Counted from the first letter of the stretch, positions 25,750 to 37,800 are shown. The stretch is DNA of 64,000 nt from Acidobacteriota bacterium (GCA_013289585.1 JABCZR010000004.1:1-64000), one strand, 5' to 3'. The notes: generated by a model not told the origin, from the sequence alone. Translations and numbers: made by a program.

Positions 25750-26436
25750 ATGGATAAACAGCAGGTTCGGGATCGGATCATTGAAGTGGGAATTGTGCCG
25801 GTCGTGCGCGCGTCGTCGCCGGCGGAAGCACGTGTCGCGGCCGATGCTGTTTGTCAGGGTGGAATCCCCATCGTGGAGATCACCCTGACCGTGCCTGGTG
25901 CCGTCGAGGTCATCCGCGAGCTGGCAAAGAATAGTGCTGGTGATGTCCTGATCGGAGCTGGGACGGTGCTCAACGCGGATTCCGCGCGCCGGTGCCTGGA
26001 TGCGGGAGCACAATTCCTGGTCAGTCCTGGTTTGAATCTTCAGACTGTCGAACTCGCGGTGCGGGAGGGGAAGCTGATCATGGCCGGAGCGTTGACGCCC
26101 ACGGAAGTGATGGCTGCGTGGGAGGCGGGTGCCGACTTCGTCAAGGTTTTCCCGTGCGGCCAGGTAGGAGGAGCGAAATACATCAAGTGTCTGAGGGGAC
26201 CGTTCCCGCAGATTCCGTTTGTGCCGACCGGCGGGGTCGATCTGAAAACGGCGGGTGAATTCATCGAAGCGGGCGCCGCAGCGCTGGGAATCGGGGGAGA
26301 ATTGGTGCAGGCCGAGGCGCTGAAATCCAACAAACCGGAAATCATTGTTGAGAATGCGAAGAAATTCCTTGCGATTGTGAAGCAAGCGCGTGAGCAGATG
26401 AAGTTCCCGGATATGTCTGCCAAACGCAGCCACTAA
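25750..26436 (+). CDS. eda: KDPG/KHG aldolase
   Basis: The protein is 228 residues and starts 31 bp after the kinase. It splits 2-keto-3-deoxy-6-phosphogluconate into pyruvate and glyceraldehyde-3-phosphate by a Schiff-base mechanism. The general-acid Glu is in IPIVEITLTVPGA (Glu43). The Schiff-base Lys is in GADFVKVFP (Lys132). Phosphate-binding loops TGGVDLKTAGEFI and AALGIGGELV are intact. With manD, the MFS transporter and kdgK it completes the lower hexuronate pathway. Confidence 0.93.
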   Translation: MDKQQVRDRIIEVGIVPVVRASSPAEARVAADAVCQGGIPIVEITLTVPGAVEVIRELAKNSAGDVLIGAGTVLNADSARRCLDAGAQFLVSPGLNLQTVELAVREGKLIMAGALTPTEVMAAWEAGADFVKVFPCGQVGGAKYIKCLRGPFPQIPFVPTGGVDLKTAGEFIEAGAAALGIGGELVQAEALKSNKPEIIVENAKKFLAIVKQAREQMKFPDMSAKRSH

Positions 26437-26474
26437 GGGAAGATTGCAGAACTGTTTCTGCCGGCCGTGGCCCG

Positions 26475-27251
26475 TTATTGATTGACACCGCTGGCCATGA
26501 TGCCGCCATCCACTACCAGCAGGTGGCCGGTCACGAAGCTCGCGGAATCCGAGGCCAGAAACACCGCCGCTCCCACCAACTCTTCAGGCTTGCCGAACCT
26601 GTGCATCGGTGTGCGCATCAGGAACTCGCGGCCGCGTTCCGTACCGTCGAGAAGAGCCGCGTTCAAGTCCGTGCGCAAAACACCTGGGATGAGAGCATTC
26701 ACACAAACGCCCGAAGTTGCCCATTCGATCGCGAGCGATTTAGTGAGGGAAGCGACAGCCGCCTTGCTGGCGGCATAGGCAGCCACCTCATAGAGCCCGA
26801 CAAGCGAGGAAAGCGAGCCGATATTGATAATACGGCCGTAGCGCTCCTCGATCATGTGCCGTCCAAAGACGCGGCAAGCGCGCAAGGTCCCGTTCAGGTT
26901 CGTTTCCATGATGGCGTTCCATTCAGCTTCGGGAACCTCAAGGGTGGGCATGCGCATGATGCGGCCGGCGCAGTTCACGAGGATTTGAACGCTGTTGAAC
27001 TCCGTGCAAACGGACTGCAGGAGCCGTTCGACGCTGGCGACGTCAGTAACGTCGCAAGTCTGGGCCAGGGAGCGGCGCCCGAGCGCCGCAACCTCGGCGG
27101 AGGCGGCTTGCACAAGTTCTTTGCGGCGGCCTGTCGGTATGACATTGGCCCCAGCCTGTGCCAGACCGCGAGCGAGAGCCAGCCCGATGCCGCTGGTTCC
27201 ACCGATAACCACTGCCGTCTTGTTCGTCAGATCGAGAAGCGGATGCCCCAT
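26475..27251 (-). CDS. short-chain dehydrogenase/reductase, possible fructuronate/gluconate-type oxidoreductase
   Basis: The protein is 258 residues, classical SDR length. The cofactor motif is TAVVIGGTSGIGLALARGL; the NNAG equivalent is VNCAGRIMRM; the catalytic Ser is in INIGSLSSLVG and the YxxxK motif in AAYAASKAAVASL. The C-terminus VVDGGIMASG is typical. It converges on the aldolase gene. Members with this look include gluconate 5-dehydrogenase, KduD-type enzymes and SDR-type mannonate oxidoreductases. As no UxuB/UxaB is present nearby, it might produce mannonate for ManD, but that is inference from position only. Confidence 0.85.
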   Translation of the reverse strand: MGHPLLDLTNKTAVVIGGTSGIGLALARGLAQAGANVIPTGRRKELVQAASAEVAALGRRSLAQTCDVTDVASVERLLQSVCTEFNSVQILVNCAGRIMRMPTLEVPEAEWNAIMETNLNGTLRACRVFGRHMIEERYGRIINIGSLSSLVGLYEVAAYAASKAAVASLTKSLAIEWATSGVCVNALIPGVLRTDLNAALLDGTERGREFLMRTPMHRFGKPEELVGAAVFLASDSASFVTGHLLVVDGGIMASGVNQ

Positions 27252-27576
27252 GCAAGAATCCTCCGATTCGAAACTGAGTGGAATAGTGACTGAACCACCG
27301 AATCCAATTGTAATGTGAGACGCGAATTCCGCGCGCTACGTTTTGCCAAGACGAAAGGACTGCCTCCGAGCCCGCAATCGTCCCCTTTCCAAAAGGGCGC
27401 CTTCTTATCGCGCGATGTAGTTCGTGAGACACAATGTCCACCGGCCCACACATTGCCGAGAGGCTGCACGGAACCGAATTCCAAGCATTTTCTTGAGAAA
27501 TTGCATTGGACTCTCTCCTGCAAGGTACCCGGCTGGGTTCACTCGGGATATAGTTGGCGGTTCTTGAAGAGGAACA
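27252..27576. other. divergent intergenic region ahead of the envelope operon
   Basis: 325 bases lie between the divergent SDR gene and the propeller gene. No small gene or clear hairpin-terminator is seen. The promoter of the long + strand operon must lie here; I could not fix it. The first gene has GAAGAGGAA as ribosome-binding site. Confidence 0.5.
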
Positions 27577-29502
27577 ATGGGTGGAAACCGGAAACTGCCA
27601 TTCGCGACGCTGATCGGGGCGGCCCTTGCTGCGATTGCTCTGGGAGGCGTTTTTGTCGGATGGCGCGCATCGCGAGCTTTACATCAGTCTGCGCAAGAGG
27701 TTCATTCCGAGCGGGAGATTCGCTTCCAGGTGCGGCCGTTTTTGCCTCCCGGCAATGTGAGTTTTGAGGCCGTAAGCTCGCCCGATGTTTTCCTCCGGGC
27801 CGGGCGCTTCCAGAATCATCTTTATATCGCCGGGCCCGCGGGGCTCTCCGAATACGATGTAGGCGGCATCTTGCTTCGGCAGTTTGAAGTGGGGAGAGAA
27901 CTGCCGTCTTCCCCGCTGGTGGACATGGCGGTAGGCACTCTCGGGGATTCGGCGGAGCCGGAACTCATCCTGGGTACTGCGGCGGAGGGGATCCTGGCCT
28001 TCGACGGAAGGCGATTCCGGCAAATCTATGCGGCAGACGCCGAGGCGCGATCCATTACTGCCATCCTGCCCGTGTCCGCAGGGCATTTGCTGATCGGCAC
28101 AAAGAGGCGAGGCGTACTTCTCTACGACGGCAAGCAGATTCGGGAACTGCATCCGACGCTGAGCAATCTCTACGTTCAAGTGCTGGCGGGGAGTGAAGTG
28201 GACTTGTGGGTTGGCACGTTGAGCCAAGGCGTACTGCACTGGCACGCCGGTACCAGTGAATCGTTTGGCGAAGAGCAAGGACTGCCAGACCGGCAAGTGC
28301 AGGCGATCGCCCTTGCCGGTGACAAGAGCTACGTTGGGACACCCGTGGGAGTGGCCGAATTCGATCGTGGACGATTCTCGCGAGTGCTCAGAGCAGGCTT
28401 ACTGGTTACTTCGATCCTTGTGAATGGCGACGACTTGCTCGTTGGCACGGAGGATCAAGGCGTCGTACGCGTTCCCCTCGCCGCCAGGCGGCCTAGTCTC
28501 AACGCGCAAGGGGCCACAAAACTCGCGGAGGTGCAACGGTTTCTTGGGACCGCCGACGGGGTATACGTCTTAACGCGCAACGGCTTGTTCGAACTGCCGG
28601 CGCATGGATTTGGGTGGAGAGAGGTCTTGAAGCCCCGTCCGGCGGTTCTGAGCGATCGAAATATCTCGGCGCTGGCGGCGGACAAGGACGGCCAACTGTG
28701 GATCGGCTACTTCGACCGCGGGCTCGATCTCTTGCCAAGCGCTTCCACGCGGGTCCTGCATGTCGAGAATGAACACGTCTTCTGCGTGAACAGGATCTGG
28801 CCGGATGCGAAATCTGGGACAGTGGCAGTGGCCACCGCGAATGGCCTCATTCGCATGGGAGCTTCGGGCAGCCAGGAACAGGTGCTAACCCGTGCGGATG
28901 GACTCATCGCCGACCACGTCACGGACGTTGCGCCGTACCACGATGGCTTGGCGATCGCCACGCCGGCAGGGCTGACATTTCTCGACTCCAATGGCGCGCG
29001 CAGCATGTACGCGTTTCACGGCCTCGTAAACAATCACGTTTACGCTCTGGGAGTTTCCGGCGACGACCTGATGGTGGGGACGCTAGGCGGCTTATCTGAA
29101 ATTGGCCGGGGAGAGATTCGCACGAACTACACAGCCGGCGCATCCGGACTCAAACAGAACTGGATTACCGCGGTTGTTCCCGTGGGCGACGAATGGATGG
29201 TGGGAACGTACGGGAGCGGGATCATGGGATTGGACCGCGCCGGGCGGTTCCATGCATTTGAGAAAGCAACCGCAGAAGTGGAAATCAATCCTAACGCCAT
29301 GCTGGTAACGGCGCGTCTGGTTCTTGCCGGGACGCTGGGAGACGGCCTGTATGTCTATGACCGTGAAAAAGGGCGCTGGTCGGTAATCCATGAGGGGTTG
29401 CCTTCACTGAACGTCACGGCGCTGGCCGAGAGCAAAGGATATATCTACGTTGGGACAGACAACGGGCTGGCGCGAATTCAGGAACCGAGACTGCAGCCAT
29501 GA
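27577..29502 (+). CDS. membrane-anchored beta-propeller protein
   Basis: The protein is 641 residues. One membrane span near the start (ATLIGAALAAIALGGVFVGW, about 9-30) anchors it, with the rest outside. The body is made of short repeats of about 40-45 residues with the pattern 'ltal...dg.lwvGT..gGl..y'. Examples are LLIGTKRRGVLLYDGK, LWVGTLSQGVLHW, SYVGTPVGVAEFDRG, LLVGTEDQGVVRV, LWIGYFDRGLDLL, LMVGTLGGLSEIGRG, WMVGTYGSGIMGLDR and YVGTDNGLARI. This is the propeller of two-component-type ligand sensors, but no kinase or DNA-binding part follows. It probably acts as a periplasmic sensor or scaffold for the following genes. Its stop overlaps the next start (ATGA). Confidence 0.82.
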   Translation: MGGNRKLPFATLIGAALAAIALGGVFVGWRASRALHQSAQEVHSEREIRFQVRPFLPPGNVSFEAVSSPDVFLRAGRFQNHLYIAGPAGLSEYDVGGILLRQFEVGRELPSSPLVDMAVGTLGDSAEPELILGTAAEGILAFDGRRFRQIYAADAEARSITAILPVSAGHLLIGTKRRGVLLYDGKQIRELHPTLSNLYVQVLAGSEVDLWVGTLSQGVLHWHAGTSESFGEEQGLPDRQVQAIALAGDKSYVGTPVGVAEFDRGRFSRVLRAGLLVTSILVNGDDLLVGTEDQGVVRVPLAARRPSLNAQGATKLAEVQRFLGTADGVYVLTRNGLFELPAHGFGWREVLKPRPAVLSDRNISALAADKDGQLWIGYFDRGLDLLPSASTRVLHVENEHVFCVNRIWPDAKSGTVAVATANGLIRMGASGSQEQVLTRADGLIADHVTDVAPYHDGLAIATPAGLTFLDSNGARSMYAFHGLVNNHVYALGVSGDDLMVGTLGGLSEIGRGEIRTNYTAGASGLKQNWITAVVPVGDEWMVGTYGSGIMGLDRAGRFHAFEKATAEVEINPNAMLVTARLVLAGTLGDGLYVYDREKGRWSVIHEGLPSLNVTALAESKGYIYVGTDNGLARIQEPRLQP

Positions 29503-31886
29503 ACAAAACATTCGCCACGATTTTCTCCCTGTTAATCACACCTATCCTGGCGTTTGCGGACGGCGGAGTACTGATTCCGCGAGACAAAGCGCAACCCGAT
29601 TCCGCGATTCTCTCCCTGGAAGAGATGGAAATTACCGTGCAGATCGACAACGGCGACGCCCGCGTTTTTGTGCGGCAGGTGTTTGCGAATCACACGGCTT
29701 CGATTGAAGAGGGCAATTATGTGTTCGCGCTGCCGACGCGGGCCACGGTTTCCGATTTCGCCGTCTGGGACGGACCCACGCGAATTCCCGCGGTGATCCT
29801 GGAGCGCAAACGCGCCGAAGAGATTTACAACCAGTTGAAACAACAGTCCATCGATCCGGGACTGTTGCAGATGGGAGAGCGTGACGCGGAGGAGGCCAAG
29901 CGCAGCGCCATCTTCAGCGCACGCATTGTGCCGATTCCCGCGTACGGCACGAAGCGTCTGGAATTCGAGTATCACGAATCGATCCCAGTTGAAAATCTCA
30001 AGTCGTACTTCGCGATCCCATTGCGGCCGGACGCCTACCAAGCGCAGGCCGCCAGGCATCTTCGCATCAACTTCGAACTCCGCTCCGCCCATGCCATGAA
30101 CAACTTTCAAGCTGCCGCGAAAGCATTTCCGCTCAAACTCGATGAAAATTCGCCGCACCTGATCAAGGGCCACTTCGAAGGGCAAAACGTCAGCTTGACG
30201 GAAGATTTTGTGGCCACTTTCGACCTGGATCGGGCCGGGACCGATACGCTCCAGGTGATTACGCACAGGAATCCTATAAGCGCTCAGCCTTCTCCCACGG
30301 AGACAGCTCCGATTCGAAGCAACAATGAACCCGGTTTCTTTGCGGCGGAAACTCTGTTGGGCAGCGGGAAGAGCCGGAGCTCGGCGTCCGGAGACACGGC
30401 CAAGGATGCCGGCGGCTCGAAAACTTTGATCATCCTTTTGGACACCTCGCTCTCCATGCAGTGGGAAAAGCTGGAGCGAAGTTATCAGGCGCTGGAGACG
30501 CTTCTGCGAACGCTGAAACCGGACGACAAGTTCAACCTGATTCTCTTCAACAGCCAGACGCAGAGCTTTCAGCCCGCTCCCATCCTGGCGGACAGCGCGG
30601 CCATTCAACGGGCACTTGATTTGGTGCGGGCGAGCAGGTTGCGCGGCGGTACGGACTTGCAACGAGCCCTGGACGAGGGATTGCGGCAATCTTCGAATTC
30701 CGCCGGAAAGCTGTATCTCGTGCTGCTGAGCGACGGCGGAGCGACCCGCGGCACCATTCAGAATGGCAAGCTGGCGGCGTGGTATGAGACTGCCTGGAAG
30801 CGTCTTCCGGAAGCCAGCCGCCCGAAGACTTACATCTTTGGCGTGGGTGACGATGCGAATCTGCCATTGCTGAAGATGCTGGCTCGCGAGGATGGAGTGC
30901 TGGAAAGCGTGCTCTCGACGGAGCCAATAGACTTCAAGCTGAGTTCATTCCTTTCCAAGATCGGCCGGAGCCCAGTTGGCCAGTTGCAACTCAACATAAC
31001 GCCGGAAACAGCAGTGGATTCCTTGTACGCGCTGCAGGATTCCGCATTTGCCGGTTCGATGGCCACGTGGGTCGGGCGGTTTCAGAAAGCACAGCCAGAT
31101 ACGGCGTTTACCGTTCGCGGCGTGCGCGATGGCGAACCCTTTGTGATTTCCACGAAAGTGAATCTTCCGCGCGAATCTCTCGATCACCCGCAGCTTCCTC
31201 GTTTGTGGGCGCGCGCCCGTGTGGATGCGTTGCTGGAAAAAATCCAAAGGGAAGGCGAAGACCAGGCCTCGATCGACGAGATCATCCGGCTGGCGCGGCA
31301 GTACAAGTTTGTAACGCCCTATACTTCATTTCTTGCTGTGCCGCGCGCGTTGCTGAGGCCCAGGGTGATTCGCCCGGGTGACCCGGTACTGCGTGTGAAA
31401 ACTGATGAATCCATCGTTTCGGTGGTCGCGCTCTTCCCGTTCGGGCTGGTCCAGAAACTCCGGTACCTGTCCGACGAAGACACCTGGCAAACGCGATTTT
31501 TTGCGCCAAAAGATATGCAGGACGGAACGTACAGCGTGCGGCTTGTTTTGCGGAATCGCGCCGGGCACACGTATCGAGAAGCAAAAACGTTTGTCATCGC
31601 CAGCAAAACGCCGATTGTACAAATCAAGCTGGACCAGAAGCGTTACCGGCGTGGACAGGTGTTGGACCTGAAAGTGGCTGCGTCTCAGAGCACGCGGACG
31701 CTGGTGGCTCGCCTGGAGGGAGCGGCTCCCGTTGGGCTGAAGTGGGATTCAAAGGCGGGAGTGAATACGGGGCAATTGTTTATTCCCAACCAAATGATTC
31801 CCGGAACGTATCGGCTCACGGTCACCGCAGAAGATATTGCTCACAACATGGGATCCCAGGGGGTGGACATTGAAATCGTTCCGTGA
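29499..31886 (+). CDS. exported VIT-domain and von Willebrand A-domain protein
   Basis: The protein is 795 residues with signal peptide MNKTFATIFSLLITPILAFA. Residues about 25-155 form the VIT domain (VFVRQVFANHTA, then YVFALPTRATVSDF). Residues about 305-480 form a von Willebrand A domain with an intact metal site DTSLS (Asp315, Ser317, Ser319) plus GGTDL and LSDGG loops. The C-terminal about 170 residues look Ig- or macroglobulin-like (DGTYSVRLVLRNRAGHTYRE, then IPGTYRLTVTAEDIAHN). VIT plus VWA pairs mediate protein-protein contacts outside the cytoplasm. It is coupled to the propeller gene by a 4-base overlap and to the giant TPR gene by a 17-base overlap. Confidence 0.9.
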   Translation: MNKTFATIFSLLITPILAFADGGVLIPRDKAQPDSAILSLEEMEITVQIDNGDARVFVRQVFANHTASIEEGNYVFALPTRATVSDFAVWDGPTRIPAVILERKRAEEIYNQLKQQSIDPGLLQMGERDAEEAKRSAIFSARIVPIPAYGTKRLEFEYHESIPVENLKSYFAIPLRPDAYQAQAARHLRINFELRSAHAMNNFQAAAKAFPLKLDENSPHLIKGHFEGQNVSLTEDFVATFDLDRAGTDTLQVITHRNPISAQPSPTETAPIRSNNEPGFFAAETLLGSGKSRSSASGDTAKDAGGSKTLIILLDTSLSMQWEKLERSYQALETLLRTLKPDDKFNLILFNSQTQSFQPAPILADSAAIQRALDLVRASRLRGGTDLQRALDEGLRQSSNSAGKLYLVLLSDGGATRGTIQNGKLAAWYETAWKRLPEASRPKTYIFGVGDDANLPLLKMLAREDGVLESVLSTEPIDFKLSSFLSKIGRSPVGQLQLNITPETAVDSLYALQDSAFAGSMATWVGRFQKAQPDTAFTVRGVRDGEPFVISTKVNLPRESLDHPQLPRLWARARVDALLEKIQREGEDQASIDEIIRLARQYKFVTPYTSFLAVPRALLRPRVIRPGDPVLRVKTDESIVSVVALFPFGLVQKLRYLSDEDTWQTRFFAPKDMQDGTYSVRLVLRNRAGHTYREAKTFVIASKTPIVQIKLDQKRYRRGQVLDLKVAASQSTRTLVARLEGAAPVGLKWDSKAGVNTGQLFIPNQMIPGTYRLTVTAEDIAHNMGSQGVDIEIVP

Positions 31887-34800
31887 TTTCTCACCCAAAA
31901 GTCGCGTGTGGTTTGCGGGAGCCGTTCTGGCGCTGGTGGCTGCAGGCTGGGCGGTGACCGCAAGAGGCGCGCTGCCTTACTGGATCCTCAACGTTGAAGC
32001 AGGAACGGCAATCGAACGCGTGTTTTTCCGCATGATGGCTCTTCCCTACGGCAATGCGCTCTTCCGCAGGCCTCCGGCGGAAACGCGGCCTGCGCTCGGG
32101 GAGCTTATTCAGCAGAAACCGGCGGACGCCGAGCTCTATTCCCTGCGGGGATTGGAAGATGAGCAGCAACTGGACTTCGCTGCCGCGGAATCCGATTGGA
32201 AGATGAACGTGGAAAAATCGGCCGACAAAACAGCCGCGCAACTTGCTCTCGCGGATTTTTACCATCGCAGGCTGCGGCCACAGGATGAAATCGCAGAACT
32301 CTCGATTGTGGCCAGCGGCCCTGCGGACGCTGCCGAAAATCTTCTATCTGCGGGTGAGCAGCGGTCCTGGCGCGCGTTCGAACGCATTTTCGCCATTATC
32401 CAGACGCAAGGCCTTTCGAAAGAGGTGTCGATCGCGAAGTACCGCGCCTGGATTGCCCGGTACCCGAAAGAGCCGCAACTCTACTCGCGCTTCCTGGCGT
32501 ATCTGATCAGCCAGATGGAATTCAGCGCCGCAAATCAATTGATCGCCGACTATCAGAAACAGTTTCCCGGCGACGAAATTTTCCAGGTGAAGGCCAAGGC
32601 TCTGGTTGACTACCGCCAGGGATCCATACAACAAGGCCTCGCCGTGTATGAAAAAAGTTTTCAGCCGCTCTGGGACCCGGAGCTGGTGAAAAGCTATTTT
32701 GAACTTCTTGGACAGACGCAGAATCTGCGCAAGTTTCTCGATGAGTCTCGCGCCGCGCTCAATGCGAATCCGGAAGATTTGAGGGCGACCGCGCGCGTCT
32801 TCTATTACTATCAGCAGCAAGGAAAGCTGGACGCCGCCCAGCAAGCCATCACGACTTTGCGTTTGCACAAGGAAGCGGCCAAGTCCAACTGGACGCCGGA
32901 AGAACTTTATGTCTGCGGTCGTCTGCTGGAGGACATCCATTCCTACCCCGAGGCCGCGCGGTATTACTTTGCGCTCTACAACAGCAAAGGAGCGAACGAC
33001 TCGCAGCAGCGCGCACTCAGCCGCCTGACGCATTTGCTGCTCACCGCCCCAGAGACGCCCATACGTCTGGGGAGCGGGGAACTGTCCATGTACAAAGATA
33101 TCGCCACGCTGGATCAGGGCCCAGGCTATTTGAACGGAATCCTCTCCTTGATCTTGAACACGACCGGTCCCGCAAGCGAGTACTCGGAGGAAGAGCGGCG
33201 CGCGGTCCCTTACTTTCATCGTTCGCGTGCCGCTGAACTGCTTGCCTTGCTGGACAAAAACTTCCCGGAAGCGACAAGCCGCCCGGAACTCCATGCAAAA
33301 CTGCTGGATTTTTATTCCAGCAATGCAAAAAGCGATGCCGTGCTGAAGGGCGGCAAGGAATTCCTGGCAACATTTCCGAAGGCTTCCGAGCGCACCACGG
33401 TGGCACTGCTCATGGCGGACGCGGATGCGAGGCTCGGCAGGTCGCAGGATGAATTCGCAATCTACGACGCCATCCTGCAGGAACTGGCTGCTAAAGCGGA
33501 CCGAATCCCGCTCGGTGTGCGTGCCGCCGCAGTGGACGAATTCAACCAGCAACCGGGCGCCTATTTTCCAGAAGCAGCGGATAGCGAAGCGGGCGACGAC
33601 TCCGCGAATTCGAACGATCGCGGAAGTGGAAGCATCCGAGTGCACGGGGCCGAGCAGAGCGCCGCTTTCCGATTGAAAACAGCGCAAGTCACCGCCGATG
33701 GAGGACCGCGATCGCCTGAATATTCTCGAGTTCTCGAGCGTTACCTGGCCCGGCTGGTCGAATTGAAGGAGATTCCGCAAGCTCTGGGCGTGCTCCGCCG
33801 CGAAATCGATCACAATCCCGCCGACCCCGGACTGTACGAGCGGCTGGCGGTTTTTCTGGAGCAGAACAAGCTTGGCACGGAACAGGAAGAGATCTACCGG
33901 AGAGCCATCGCCCGATTTCCGGAGCGCTCCTGGTATGCCAAACTGGCGCGATATTACCTGAGATACAAAAAAAATGTGGAATTCGAAAAGCTCACGCAGG
34001 AAGCCGTTAAACAATTCGACGGCAGCGCGCTGCCGAATTACTTTCAATCCGTTGTTGGCGGAACCCCGGAGATGTACGTCCGGCTGAATCAGTATGCGAA
34101 CATGCGGTTTCCGCACAATCTCTACTTCGTGAACAACCTGCTCCAGGCGTATCACAGCAGGCCAACCTGGAATCAAGCGGCATGGGAGGCGTTGCTGCGC
34201 CAACACTGGTTTGAAGAATCCGAACTGCGCAACGAGTATTTCGAGTTCCTGAGTTTTCACGGGATGCTCGAAGCGGAATTGAATACCTTGCGACAGTCGG
34301 CTCCTCCCCAGGACAAGGGCAGTTGGGAGGAATTTGTCCGCAAGAATCCGGCCGCGGGCCAATACCTCGCGCAGGCTGAGCTCTGGCGTTCTCACTTTGA
34401 AGAGGGCGCGCCGGTGCTGAAGGCGCTGGCCGGCGAGTATCCTGCGGAACCGGAACTCGGCCGGACGGCGTCTTCCGTGTTTCGTTCTCTCGCGTACTTC
34501 GAGCCCGGTGATACGAATGTGGCCGTGAAGATTGAGGGAAACTTGCTGGCCGCAAATCCCGGCAGCACGGAAATTCTTGCGCGAATTGGAGATATCTATT
34601 CAGACCGGGATCTTTTCGGGGAAGCAGCTCCGTACTGGGAGCGTATTCCCAAGGTCGCGCCGGGAGAATCGGGGGGTTACCTGGAAGCGGCTGCCATTTA
34701 CTGGGATTACTATGATTTTGACAACGCGCTGCGGCTTCTCGAAGAGGGACGGAAAAAACTCGGGAATAAAGATCTTTATGGATACGAAGAAGGGGCGATC

Positions 34801-37800
34801 TATGAAGGCAAGCGCGATTATCCCAATGCGATTCGCGAATATGCGAACGCCGCGCTGACGGCCGGAGGCGAATCGCCCGCATTGAACCGGCTTCTGGAGC
34901 TGGCACGCCGGCCCAAATTCCGCGAGCTGATCAACCAGGAGACGGAGAGGCTGGCGAACGCTTCTCGATACGCGATGCCGGCCGTGAACCTGCGCGTGCG
35001 CGTGCTGGAGACGGAGAACCGCAAGCCGGAATTGGTGGAATTCCTTGATGCAGCGGTCGCCAACGCGGCGACGATCGAACAAGCGGCGGAGATCGAGGCT
35101 CTTGCACAACAGAAATCTCTGGAAAGCGTGCGGCAGCATGCCTTGGAAAAGCAGGCCGCGCTAGCGACGGATCCCGTCACGCGATTGCAGTTGCGCTATG
35201 CCCTCGTGCGTCTTTATGAAAGCCGGAAGGATTTTACTTTGGCCCAGAGAAATATCGAAGTTTTGTACCGGGAGAATACAAAGATTCTCGGTGTGGTGCG
35301 TGCCACGGTTGATTTCTACTGGCGGGTGAAACTCTATCCGCAAGCCATTGCTGTTCTGGAGCAAGCGGCGAAAGACGCCTATCCGGAACTTGGCAAACAG
35401 TTCACCTTCGAAGCGGCGCGAAAATCCACCGAGGCGCACCGGTACGTACAGGCGCGCGGCTTACTCGAGCCGCTGTTGAAGGATGCTCCTTATGACAGCC
35501 AGTATCTGGCGGCGATGGCCGACACCTTCGCGCAAGCCGGCGACCAGCAGGGATTGAAGCAGTTTTACCTGGACAAGATCGCGTTATTCCGAACCGCTCC
35601 GCTCTCTCCTGATGACCGGAAAAACAGGATCGCCACGCTTCGCCGCGGGCTGATTCCCGCGCTGACCAAGCTGAAGGACTATACGGGCGCAGCCGACCAA
35701 TACATCGAGATCATCAACAACTTTCCGGAAGACGATGGGCTTGTGGCGGAAGCGGCGTTGTATTCCCTTCGCTACAAACGGCAAGCGCAGCTTGTCGATT
35801 TTTATGCCAAGACGGTCGTGCAGTCTCCGCGGGATTTCCGCTGGCCCATGGTGCTGGCGCGTATCCAGACGAGCCTGGAAAATTTCCCCGCGGCGATTGA
35901 CGCTTACGGGAAAGCCATCACGATTCGTCCCGACCGCACGGATTTGCACATCGCTCGCGCCACGCTTTCGGAGCGGTTGATGAGGTTTGACGATGCCGTC
36001 AACGACTACGAACGGATCTACCAGCTGGCGTACAAGGACCCGAAGTGCATGGAGAAAATCGCCGAAGTGCGCGCGCGGCAGGGCAAGAATGAGGAAGCAG
36101 TGGCGGCGCTTAAGACCGCTCTGATCGATGTGGGCCTCGAACGCGCGGAAAACTATTTTGAAGTAGCCCGCCGATTGGAGGGCTGGGGAATCCTGGAGCA
36201 GGCGCGGTCGTTCGCGGAGCAGGGTGTCAATAGCGCCGGCGGCGAACTTCTCGCATCCACTCAATATCACGAAGGAGCGAAACTCTATACGCGGATCATG
36301 ACGCGCCTTCGCCAGCAGGAGAAAGCGTATGCGACGCTTCGAACGGCGCTCGCTGCCGCTTCTTCCTCGCTTCCGGTCGTCAAAGAGCAGGTGGCTAAAG
36401 AGGGGATTGCCGGAATTTCCGATAAGGAATGGCGCGAGCACACTCTGCAAGTTCGCAAGAGCAACGCGAACAACGGCATGACGGGAGCTCTGACCGAAAT
36501 GGGTTCGGTTGTGGCGCGTTATTTCACTCCGGAGGAAAAAGTTCTGTTTGCTGGATTTGGGCAGGGACTTCGCACGCCGATGAATTTCGAAGAGGCCAAC
36601 CTATTTGCCTTCCCACTTGCCCACAGCGCCGATCTCGCCGAATTAGAAGTCCGTTGGCGTTACGAATTCATGATGACCGCCCCGGCGAATACCACAGTTC
36701 TCCTAGGACAAATGTCCAGCCTCATCGAACTCCAGCGGAAGCGGCTGAAGTTTGCGGAACTTGGCTCGCAGTTGGAACGCTTTGCTCCTCGCGTTGCGGC
36801 CGGAGCCGGTGTTTTCCCCGCCGCCGCGGAAGCCTATCGTGCCGCAGGCGATTCCGAGAACGATTTGCGCATGCTTTCAAGTATCTCCCCGATTTATCTT
36901 GGCGGTGAAGTGCAGAAACACTTTTTTGAACTGCTTCTCGAAAAACATCCGCAGCGGCTCGTGGAGCTCGCCTCTTTTTGGAATCCAGTTGGGGAACAGG
37001 CTGCAGATTTTGCCGTCGCAAACGGGGACGCACAGCTGGCACATGCAGTGGTCGCTGCCCGAGGTGGCCCGAGGCCGGCGGTGTGGAGAAAATCCTACCT
37101 GGCGCTCGTGGGGCTTTATTTCGCGGAGACTTCCCCGGCGGTCAACAACGCCTTTCTCAACGCGCTCGGCGATGCGCCGATCGGAGAACGTCTTGGCAAA
37201 ACCGTAGACCGCGACGCGCAGCTCGCCGGCGACGTCTGGTTTTACTATGGATCGCGCTACGGCGAATATTTGGGAGATACCAGACAGGACGCGCCCGAAG
37301 ATTACTTGCCTGCGTTATTAGAGCAAAGCCCCGCCTCCTCGTCCGGCTATCAAACGCTTGCTGATTACTACGCCGAGAGCGGCGACACGCGTTCCGCAAT
37401 TGCAGACTACAAGCACGCGCTGGAACTGTCGCCGGGCCACGCAGACGTTCACGAGCGGCTTGCCCTGGCTTATTACAAAGACGGCAAGCGCGCCGAAGCC
37501 ATTGCCGAATGGAAACTCGCTTTTTCCATTTTGTTGAAACAAGTGAATAGCGCGCGAGTGCAGGAAAGTTTTTGGTCCGATTTCTCCCGGGCTTGCTACG
37601 ATCTTCACTCACGGCGCCTGTTCGCTGCACTGAAGCCGGAAGTGGACGGCGTGGTGCGCGCGTACCTCAGCCGCGACGGCAACTACCGCTCGAACGCGAT
37701 ACTGCGCAGCAGCTATACGGCTATGGGCGATCCCGCCGCGGCGACCACCTGGCTTCTGGATGTATCCTCATCCAGCCCGGCCTCCATTTCCGTCCTGGCT

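Noticed and set aside
32344-34395. 683-codon open frame on the minus strand
   Set aside because: It is antisense to the giant TPR gene and arises from GC-rich third positions; the TPR periodicity is on the plus strand.
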